From positions 5,823,205 through 5,887,204 of the forward strand of contig NC_087378.1 of assembly GCF_963675165.1 (NCBI RefSeq): a stretch of DNA of 64,000 nt, read 5' to 3'. The notes under the pieces were generated by a model that saw only the letters and a program-made list of their open reading frames with translations, had not been told where the DNA came from and did not search any database. Within the stretch, counting starts at the first letter, position 1. Each line of letters opens with the position of its first letter. The translations under genes were made by a program, and so were the position numbers. This DNA comes from Halichondria panicea (lineage: Eukaryota > Porifera > Demospongiae > Suberitida > Halichondriidae). Of the stretch, positions 1 to 9,906 are shown piece by piece.

Positions 1-2760
1 ATTGGGAACCAGTTGTCTGATGATCCAGACCTGTACCTGTCTCGAGATGGAGGTGTAACGTGGGAGCAGACTTTGGTGGGAAGTTGGGGGGTCAACGTAG
101 CCGACCACGGTGGACTGATAGTGGCAGCCAGGGACTACCATCAGCAGTCTTCCACTGACATCATGTACACGTGTAATGAGGGACAGAGTTGGCAAGACTT
201 CACATTCTCCTCGCAGCCTATGACAGTTTTCGGTGTCATCACTGAGCCTGGGGAATAGACCACAACTGTCAGGTATAATTATAGTTAGTGTGTGTTCTTT
301 GTTTTATTATGTATGATTAACTTTCTGGTGTTGTTTGAGGGGTGGGGCGATTGCAAAAAATGTTGTTAGAAAGCTGTAACATAATAATTATGCAATACCT
401 TGACAGCTGTGCATGTGCTCTCTCACTGCAGTCTGTATGGCATAAAGACATCCGTCTCCCCACGTGTATGGGACGTTGTGACGGTCAACTTCACGGCTAG
501 TTTTGAGAGAACCTGCATCGCAACTGATTTCTACATCTGGCAACCTTGGGACGATCGCACAGACACTGACTGTATCCTTGGTGCTGATGTCAGCATTGAG
601 AGACGGCTGCCCAACACCTGCTGTTTGATTGGCACAGGCTATGTGAGGACAGTACTGGTGACCACGTGTGCATGTACTGAGGAAGACTATGACTGGTAAG
701 TCCCTAGCCTCCTTCACACAGGCCTTGGATTGACCTTCTACTGACTGCTTGCGCATGGGCTCAATCATTATGCCTCGGTGTGCATGTGCAAGCAAGGTAC
801 CGTATAGCGCGAAATTTTCGAGGGGCTTAATTTTTGCGGATTTCGTGGCTTAGAATTCTACACGAAAATTAAGTCCACGAAAATGTTTCTTTATAATTAG
901 AATTACCTGCTATAACATGCAAAGATCTAAAGGCGTGGCTTCCGGTAAGCAGTCATTCTGCGAACATTGGGCAACGAAATGCTTTTAGAGGCCAATCCAC
1001 AAAATATGAGTGCCTCGAAAATTCGCGCTATACGGTATACAGTAGTGTGTTTGTGTGTGTGTGTGTCTGTCTGTCTGTCTGTCAGTGTAGATTGCTACAG
1101 CTGCTCAAGGATCAATAAAGTTTAACTAAGCGTTTCTATAGGCTTTTAGTCATGTTTTCTTGAATTTTAATTTGTGGATTTGTTAGATATGCTTCGTTCT
1201 CGAGTTCTTACTTGGAATGCCATAGCAGCCTTTTCAGAAGAGTGCGTAGAAAAATTTGTTAGTGTTCTACTCTACTTAGTAGTTAGCTCTACACTAGAAC
1301 ACTAGCTATTGATAGCTGGAAGAGTGAGAAGAGAAAAAGGCCCTGCATGCTGATGCAGCCATTAATTTTAGACTTAACTTTTGGCATCCATCGTTTTCAC
1401 AATCATGGTTGATCATTACCCACTCTTTCAGTTCCTTGTGATTCTGCCTGCAAGCAAAAATTAATAAAAATGTTCAACATCATGTTATGTAGCTTTGGCA
1501 CCAGCACCCGCGGTGCTTCATTGTGGGTAAAATTTCACCTTAGTATTAGATGAGCGTGACCTGTCCTTGTAGTGTCCTGTTTCACCCCGTTTAGGCAATT
1601 TTCATCCACACTGTTGCAGGCTGTGAGTCTTTTGCTAGCATAGCAGACTATTGGTAGCTATCAGAATGCTATCATAGAAACCTTCTATAGAACTTTCTAT
1701 ATACTTCCTTCAATCCACTTCCATTCGTTGTGACGTCATTGTTTTACTGAGCATACACGTTGTTATCCCTGGCTAATGGTTAGCGTATGCGCAAGCAATT
1801 GATGCCAGGCCCACTCTCAGAGGAAGTGCGGCTTGGATTGAGGCTAGTAAGTCCCATGCTTTTTGTGCTTACCTGCTACTGTACCACTTGTTTGTGCTTC
1901 TCATGCAGTGACTATGGATTCAAACACTCTGATGGATTTGTTGGCCCATGTATTCGTGATCATGATGTTGCATTGGATGACCCCTGCTTGACTGACGGTG
2001 TAGTTAGCTACATGAAGTCAACCGGTTATAGAAAGATCCCTGGTGACATTTGTGAGAAAGGAGTGGAGGATACATTTAAGAAACAGCCATTTCCATGCTG
2101 CGAATCTGCACCATCAACAACTAAAAATCCCTCCACACAATTCCTTACTACAACTCAGAAACAAGAAAGTACGACAACCGAAAAGCCTTCCACGCAATTC
2201 CCTACTACAACCCAGAAACAAGAAAGTACGACAACCGAAAAGCCTTCCACGCAATTTCCTACTACCCATGAATCAAGAGTTACTGATGAAGCTTCAGATC
2301 CTCTCAGTCAGAAGTATGTTGTCACGGTCTCTGCTCTAGCTACCCTGCTGGGTCTTGCTGTGCTGCTCACCCTTGTTCTGGGTGTACTTGCAGGGGTGTT
2401 CGCAAAGTAAGTCTATGTAAGACGTGTACGTGGCATTAAAACTGGTTCGCAATAATTATTCACTTAGGCTTGTACGGATTCATGCTAACACAAGAATATA
2501 TATAGAATATAAGTTGGGTCTAGATCTATATTACTGGATTTTCTAGGCACCCTGAATAATTCAGAATTAATGCCAGGGGGTACCTAAAATGATTTGCTGT
2601 ATTCGGAATTTCCTGACAATTAACTTTTTCAGGAAGTACTCTAAGGCTAAACGTCAATTCCTGCGATTGGCTACCTCTGGTGATGGAATGGGGAGTGGTG
2701 GAATCTCGTATGTAAGAGACACAGACAGACAAGTGCTTCTTGGATCAGGTGTGTTCATTT
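1..2760 (+). pseudogene. Sortilin (VPS10-domain receptor) paralogue, 3' part, with in-frame stop
   Basis: Sortilins are type I receptors that carry cargo between Golgi, endosome and surface. Visible exons: 1 to about 277 (end of the VPS10 propeller, with an Asp-box-like SRDGGVTW), about 411-695 (start of the 10CC module), about 1904-2408 (rest of 10CC with GYRKIPGD, a Thr-rich stalk, and a hydrophobic membrane span ending near 2405), and about 2634-2760 (cytosolic tail ending in DRQVLLGSG then VFI-stop). Splice phases agree: TG|TGAC joins exons two and three, AA|GAAG joins three and four. The codon at 256-258 is TAG, where the otherwise near-identical minus-strand copy has TAC (Tyr), so the reading frame breaks before 10CC and the membrane span. 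Upstream exons lie outside the window. It could be a recent pseudogene, or a gene making a shortened secreted propeller; a sequencing error cannot be excluded. Confidence 0.65.
798..1037. repeat. MITE-like element, TACCGTATAGCGC family, copy 1
   Basis: A 240-bp unit begins TACCGTATAGCGCGAA and ends with the inverted form TTCGCGCTATACGGTA. It lies in the enlarged intron of the left sortilin copy. A second, clearly homologous copy lies at 62525-62762. It has no coding capacity, as expected of a non-autonomous DNA transposon. Confidence 0.8.
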
Positions 2761-4193
2761 AGTAATGGTTTTTCGTGCTCTAAAAATGCTATAACCATCA
2801 ATCATGATCACACTTTTTGTATCACACTGTACAGTAGGCTTCGACTGGCAGAATTATTATTTAGAGGATTGGTTTGGGTGTGGTTTAACCGTTGTGCCGA
2901 TTGGTGTGGAACACTGAAAAAGAAATGATGAAATCCAGCATGTCAGAAAGCAACATTTCATATTAGGTTTCCTTATACGATCATGTATCTAAAGCTTATA
3001 GGATATTTAGTTTTTGTATGACTACAGTAGACTCTCACTATTCCGGCTCCGGCCACCTCGATATACATGTATACCGGCCATTTGGTTTGGCACAGATTGC
3101 TAGCTGGATATTTACTCGCCCTGAAATGCGGCCACTCTCTATTCTGTATACTAGCTGGCCAGTACTAAAGTAGGTTTTTAATTTATGCGTTGATCGTTTA
3201 TTACAATGTAAGGCCGGATATGACGTTTTGGGTGTGGTTTGGCAATTACACTTAAATAGAGAGCAAAATGATTCATTAGATTCGAGGTATAGGAATATAG
3301 TCACTATTTTTTGAAATACGGCTGTCCCAAGGGTGGCCGGATTAACGAGGGTCTACTGTTACTGTATAATTATAAGCTGTCATGCAAAAATTAGAATTTA
3401 TAAATGATATCCCGTGCACATATTATACAGGAGCTAATTATCAGGATACCGATAGTTAGGACGAGGAACCGTTAAAGCTGTGAACCTGCAAGTTGCAACT
3501 GTCAAACTTTTTTTATTGGACATGATACTTAATATTGCATGTGGATTGTAATAATAATAATTATACTGTATTGTGAACAAGTAGCTTAACTAACTTATGT
3601 GCTAAAAACTGTTGCAGCATGTTCAAACATCCTTTTAATTATATTATAGCTTTAGGGGCTCATCATCTTCATCATCATTGTCTGCATGGGAGAAGATATA
3701 TAGGGGTTCAATCTTGTCTGTGATTTATACTACCATTGCACAATGCAGTATTTTACCGTGATAACTATTATGCCTTGGTTGCGCATGTGCAGCGAGTGTG
3801 TGTAGGGGACTGCTAAACATGCTCAATTAATAATTCTGTAGCTTCATTGCCGCTCTACACTGAGGATCAGCATGCCACCCGCGGTGCTTATAGAAGAAGA
3901 GACATTGGAACCGAAAGCACCCTTGTACCCACGTATCACCGCGGTATAGTCAAGGCTTATTTTTAAGTGGAGCCTCCACATACAGACTTCAACGTAATTA
4001 AACACCATGTGATCCAGCCACTTCCATTTCCAATTAATATTCCCCTCCCTCTTTAACGTACATGTATCTATGTTTTTACTAGACATTGCTTACTTAGGCG
4101 CAACAGGTGCATGCATGTATTCAGGTCCTACACTTATTATAAAGTCTTTAATTTAGGATTTGTGTGTATTACAACATATCATAATTATAGCCT
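2761..4193. other. Spacer between the two sortilin copies
   Basis: No coding exon is supported here apart from the possible 3' end of the minus-strand sortilin at the right border. It holds one inverted-repeat element (3024-3359) and AT-rich sequence. The text around 3769-3800 resembles that at 766-795 (ATTATGCC followed by a GCGCATG-type word), probably a small dispersed repeat. Confidence 0.5.
3024..3359. repeat. Short TIR element (ACAGTAGACTCTC ends)
   Basis: The left end reads ACAGTAGACTCTCACTATTC and the right end, inverted, reads ACAGTAGACCCTCGTTAATC. Imperfect terminal inverted repeats of about 25-30 bp bound a 336-bp AT-rich core. No transposase frame is visible, so it is non-autonomous. 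Confidence 0.65.
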
Positions 4194-7100
4194 TTACACA
4201 CAATTCTGACTCTCACAAATTTTGTCATGCTTTACGTAATTGAAAACGTATGGTTTATAAAGAGTCGCCCACTCACCATGTTGTAGAAGTGTTGAGTTGT
4301 CAGACTCGGTGGATGGGACAAAAGATATGATGCCACCCCCACCCATTGTCTCACCAGCTGTCATTAGTTGGAGATAACGACGCCTCAGTGAAGAATGTTT
4401 CCTAGTGTACGGTAGAAAACTCAAGTATATAAAATCCAACCAAGACTGCAAAGCTCTTCGAGAATAAAGTGCTATTTATGATACTCTACCAGGAGCACAT
4501 GAGGAGATAGAGCATCTTACTACACGGATTTTGTATCAAATTATGCCATATAATTACACAAACTGCTAAGTGCTGCTAACATTATTCGATATTGACTATT
4601 ATTGTGTTATCATGCAGCCACACATGTACGGAGCACTTAATTAGCACATTACAAACAAGGAAATGTGGTTAGACGATAGTGAATAGATTCACTATCGTAA
4701 TACAGTGTAGTAAGATGCTCGATCCATCTCCTCATGTGCTCTTGACTTTATATGAGGTTTATACATGTACACTGTATTATATATATATGCACGTACAAGA
4801 GCTTTTATGCGCTCTTGATATTATATAGTATAGGTGAACTCACATAACCAGGACAACAATCACTGCAATGAGGATCAGTGCTCCAAACAGTGTGAGTGCA
4901 AACAGAGCTCCTAGAGCAGCTGTCGACTGACCCGCAGCTTGAGGGACTGGCAAAGCTGTTGGCTGACCCGTAGATGCACAGCACGAAAATGACTGTTTCT
5001 TAAATGTGTCCTCCACTCCTTTTTCACAAATGTCACCAGGGATCTTTCTATAGCCGGTTGACTTCATATAGGTAACTACATTGTCATTCAAGCAGGGGTC
5101 ATCCAATGTAAAATCATGATCACGAATACATGGGCCAACAAATCCATCAGAGTGCTTGAATCCATAGTCACTGCATGAGAAACACAAACAAGTGGTATAG
5201 TAGCAGGTAGACACAGCGAGTATATGGGACTAACCAGTCATAGTCTTCTTCAGTACATGCGCACGTGGTCACCAGTACTGTCCTCACATAGCCTGTGCCA
5301 ATCAAACAGCAGGTGTTGGGCAGCCGTCTCTCAATGCTAACATCAGCACCAAGGATACAGTCAGTGTCTGTGCGATCGTCCCAAGGTTGCCAGATGTAGA
5401 AATCAGTTGCGATGCAGGTTCTCTCAAAACTAGCCGTGAAGTTGACCGTCACAACGTCCCATACACGTGGGGAGACGGATGTCTTTACGCCATACAGACT
5501 GCAGTGAGAGAGCACATGCACAGCTGTCAAGGTATTGCATAATTATTATGTTACAGCTTTCTAACGACTTTTTTTGCAATCGCCCCACCCCTCAAACAAC
5601 ACCAGAAAATTAGTCATACATAATAAAAACAAAGAACACACATTAACTATAATTATACCTGACAGTTGTGGTGTATTCTCCAGGCTCAGTGATGACACCG
5701 AAAACTGTCATAGGCTGCGAGGAGAATGTAAAGTCTTGCCAACTCTGTCCCTCATTACACGTGTACATGATGTCAGTGGAGGACTGCTGATGGTAGTCCC
5801 TGGCTGCCACTATCAGTCCACCGTGGTCGGCTACGTTGACCCCCCAACTGCCCACCAAAGTCTGCTCCCAAGTTACACCTCCATCTCGAGACAGGTACAG
5901 GTCTGGATCATCAGACAACTGGTTCCCAATTGTCCCATGGGCTATGATGAGTCCGGGTGCTGAGTCCTGTGCCAAAAGAGAGCATATATCTAGAAATCAC
6001 ACTGATAGAGTTTGCTCACCAGAGAGAAGACTCCCAGTCTGGAATACTCTGTAGTGCTCATGTGCAGGTGCAGGGAGCACTCGGGAGGGTTACAGTTGAC
6101 AGTGGTGCTATTCTGGTACCTGTCTGGTGGAGTGACTAGTTCCCAGTTACCGCCATTGTCCAGAGTGATCAGTGTGCGTTTGGTATCCGCCAGCTGACTG
6201 GGGTCTGCCCTCACGTACTGGTTGGCTATTAGGGTGCCATTCACTCCCTGAATCTGTAAGTGTTATAAACATGACTATAAAAGTGTGCTTGTACTGTGCG
6301 GAACTAAATTACAAATACAACACATAATTATGACACCGAGATCATACCACTTCCAGATCTGGGAAAATCAGGTCAGGTACAGACAAAGAAAAGTACACGC
6401 CTTCTTTGCCCGAGAGGTACAAGTTGTACTGTCTCCTCTTGTCTTCTACAATCACCAATGCTTGGAGCTCGTCAATATGAGTCACATAGTACGCCTAAAA
6501 GTGCAACAGGAATACATTACAAATGTAATTGTCCTAACATGCACTTTCATGCCAGTTCGATATCAAGCTACACGCATGTACATTGTACGTACCTGTACAT
6601 GTACAATGTATGCTACATGTCATGTACAAAAGAATCCAACAAAATACACGCTAATCTATTTTGCTTACCTGGTGAGGGATTTCGGCTGGAATCATTGCTT
6701 TCTTAAAGGTACCTTTGTTGTAGCTGGTGTATAGGCTGGCGACATCATTGACTGTCTTCTGTACAAAGATATAAGGCCCCACCATCACGAAGGCGTCATG
6801 ACGACCAAGGTTAGGATCAACTTCCGTGGGATTGTTGTAAGGAGGAGTTTGAACATACAGACCCACAGTGTAGTTCCCTTCTGTAATGCATGTGTTACAT
6901 AAACTTTAAAAATACGACAGGTACAGCATGTAACTTACGTTGCTTATCAGCTGGGTCGTAAGTGTTATAGAATACGGAACCTGATTCATAATAGTCAGGA
7001 TTTCCCCTGCCAAAAGTATACAGGAATTACATACATGCACGGAAGAGGTACTTTTGTTCTAACCTACCATTGGTAGTCAGAAGGTAAGTCGACATTTTGT

Positions 7101-9751
7101 GACAAGCTTATCCAATTCTTGCCAAGATCTTTCGTTAGGTAAAGCTGAAGAAATGCAATAATTATCGTTCAATACAACACGATGTCACTTAATTAATTAC
7201 TATGCTATTTGTGCTGTCATGAGCGAGAGCCCATTGGTCGTGTCGTGTGTTCCAGATCAAACTCCTGCCATCAATCGTGGAGATGGAAAATGTTTGCGAT
7301 TGCCAAGTGGATCCCTCATCAGTGGAGTAGAATATCTTTGGTGAGGTAGCATCGGCAAACACCACCTGGACAACCAAAATTAATAATAATCAACGTCTGT
7401 ATTTGCTTTTGTAGGAGAATTTACGTTCGTATTTCCAACATGGACGTCTTTCGAGAGTTTCAATTCATGAGAGTCCAGCCGGGTGTTAATCAGATCAAAA
7501 CTCTGGCCATAGTTCACTGACCTGTGACAATTAACAGATATACGTAATGGTAGCAGAAGGTACGTACGACACGCGGTTAGGCTCACGTGGCTGCTCTTTC
7601 TTGAGTGAAGGCAAGAAAGACAATGAAGTCGTTAAAAATGTATTCCAATGACAACATTCAGCTAGTGGTAAGTTAGCTCCATGAAGAGACAAGTTTAGAG
7701 TACAAAACTCAGTGAAGTTGTTGCTGACTAGAGTTTTATAAGTAGAGATACATGCAGTTGAAAGAATCAGGGCTCAGATGTTGGCAGTGATCCTATCCTG
7801 AATGCAGACAAAGAATACTTATCTAAGTGGTGGTTGAAATTGGAAAACTTGCTTCACATCAGCATAAGCCCAACTATCAACCAGCCTGATCTTAGAAAGA
7901 TACATTCCAAAACATATCCACTATCAAAGTACATGTCTTGAATGATATTCGATCATGCACAAGTTAATATTTGGCTGATCATGTGACCGTGTTGTACTTT
8001 GTACCTTCTCTGTTATAAACGCGCAAGAATATAAGAGTTATATATGGTTTCATGTGCATAATTATTAATGCCGCGTGTCTAGCCTCATGACCCTGTTTCC
8101 TGTTTATTGGCAAGCACTGGTAGTTATGTAGGCTTCACTATGAATACTGTACACTGTAGCTACATGTATAGGCAGTTGAGAAATGTGAAACCTGCTAATT
8201 TTTGACATGCAGTACAAGACAGTTACTCTTAATTGTTCTGGGAATAGAATATAAGAACACTTCCAGAAAACTACATGTACATGTGTGTTGTACATAAAAG
8301 GCCATTGCAATGGTATTATCAGGATTGTACTGCACACAATAATATTATATGCACATAAATCATTTTCCTACATGTACCTGTACAGATTGGATGATAAGAC
8401 AATGTTGTTATTCAGGGAGTAGGTGAGCACCATTATCACCTGAGTGTGAGCACACGTGCAGTGAATATATACACAAATTGTATACGTTACGTAACAAAGT
8501 ATGCTCAAAGCTACATGTACCCTACTAATTACGTATAAGGAATTCATACAAACACCCACATACTGGACTGTTGTCTCCTGAGTAGTAGATCTTTGCATAT
8601 CTGTTTATGTCATCGAAAGGATAGTCGCCATGGATAACGGGAAGCCCTGACTGGGCCTTACGCTTGGAGCGGATAGAATAAATCTGAGTGAGAAGACAAC
8701 GGTGCTAAATATAATAATGGATGGCATACAATAAAATGGCCGGACATGAGGTTAAACGTTTGACCACAGGGTCTTTGGCTCTTAGACTATAATATTTTTA
8801 ATTGGATCATAGATTATAAGTATTAGCTAGGTGACAAATTTTAATTACAATTAAAGCCAGAGGTCGCTTGTTTTGGAGGTTGAAAATTATTTTGAAGACC
8901 TGGTGTCGCATATTTAGAGGGTCACATCTAATTGGAGGTAGCTCTAATCAGTCCACTTGCCTCGATTTCTAGCCGCTTAAAAACATGTACTTTTCAATGG
9001 GCTTGAATCGAGGCTAGTGTGTGGCTACATTTACCGTAAGACCTTGATTTAAGGCGACCCTCCAAATATGCGACACCCAGGAGCTTCAGCAATTTTCTGA
9101 CCTCTAAAAGTAGCGACAGCTACGTTGATTTTAATGTCGCGTTCTAAATGTAACCACTCCCTAGCCTCGATTGTAGCCCACTGGAAAATGAGTGTTTTTA
9201 AGCGGCCTGAAATCAAGGCAAGTGTAGACTCTGTAAAGTTAACCTCCAATTAGATACGACCCTCTTAAATATGCCACACCAGGACTTCAATATAGTTTTT
9301 GACCTCCAAAATAAGCGACCTCTGGCTTCGTAATTATTAAAAAGTGTCGCTATAAATCGAGGTCTTACGGTACCTCCATTTAATTGTGAACAAGCTCGAA
9401 GGTGTCGCATATTTGGAGGATCACCTTAATTAGAGGTCTTACGGTACTATCCTATGCCATATCGCCATACACAATCATGTAATAGTAAAATTCAACCATA
9501 GGCGCAAGGCTATATGCATATAATTTATGGTTGGATTTTAATGCTGTTGCAATTAAAAACACAGTGCACCATACTTGTTTGAAAACTTCGCTTTTCTCCA
9601 AGTGCACAAATTTTTTGTTGTCCTCCCGATCCCATAGTGACTTTAGCTGGCTGGGAGAGCCAGAGCTGAGGTCAGGGCTAGGGGATCTTCCAATGGCCAA
9701 GGACAGACAAGCGAGCAGCATACATGAGAGACACCAGCTTCCAAGAGACAT
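4194..9751 (-). CDS. Sortilin-type VPS10 receptor, complete copy
   Basis: Start ATG at 9749-9751 opens a signal peptide (LSCMLLACLSLAIG). About 14 exons follow: 9575-9751; about 8567-8682; 8380-8448; 7425-7525; 7200-7377; several between 7150 and 6670; 6350-6495; 6020-6257; 5660-5970; 5236-5525; 4842-5174; and 4277-4401. They encode a VPS10 beta-propeller with Asp-box turns (STDEGSTW, LDNGGNWE, SRDGGVTW) and the motif IIAHGTIG, as in human sortilin (IVIAHGSVG). Next come the Cys-rich 10CC module (DYGFKHSDG, GYRKIPGD), a short stalk, one membrane span and a short tail containing DNSTLLQH, a possible dileucine sorting signal. The tail exon joins in phase (AT|G). It may splice on at the GTGAGT at 4271-4276 or read through to a stop at 4194-4196. 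It is probably an endosomal/Golgi cargo receptor. The exact vertebrate orthologue (SORT1 versus SorCS) was not resolved; the short ectodomain fits sortilin. Confidence 0.88.
4481..4744. repeat. Foldback element with about 40-bp arms
   Basis: Left arm (about 4481-4522) carries AGGAGCACATGAGGAGATAG; the right arm (about 4703-4744) is its inverted form with a few mismatches. Near the right arm, 4672-4697 holds an 11-bp-arm palindrome (CGATAGTGAAT, then its inverse). The element sits inside the minus-strand sortilin gene, between its membrane exon and tail exon. Confidence 0.65.
7600..8370. other. Sortilin intron, no feature seen
   Basis: This AT-rich intron separates the VILVLT-type propeller exon from the next exon of the minus-strand sortilin. 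I see no exon, RNA gene or clear repeat in it beyond scattered ACATGTA words. Confidence 0.4.
8858..9445. repeat. Composite foldback in sortilin intron 1
   Basis: The block at 8858-8945 (starting AGCCAGAGGTCGCTTG) is repeated inverted at about 9243-9335 (ending CAAAATAAGCGACCTCTGGC). Between them an inner inverted pair carries GCCTCGAT / ATCGAGGC words and GCCGCTTAAAAACA / TGTTTTTAAGCGGC-like words. Two ends matching TACCGTAAGACCT occur at 9033 and, inverted, at 9364 and 9436-9445, so several elements appear nested. Confidence 0.6.
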
Positions 9752-9906
9752 ACTGACAGTTCAATCCAATCAATGGATAGCTTGTCAGGACAGAAGAAAA
9801 TTTATGTGCCTTTGTTTACTTTCAGAAGAGGATGGAGTATTTTAACTGGGCGTGACTTAAAATCGGCACGCCTATAATTATATCGAAAACTGAACTGTGC
9901 AGAACA

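Noticed and set aside
388-795. Minus-strand 135-codon frame opposite the sortilin 10CC exon.
   Set aside because: It is antisense to a well-supported exon, and the paralogous copy shows coding similarity only in the sortilin frame.
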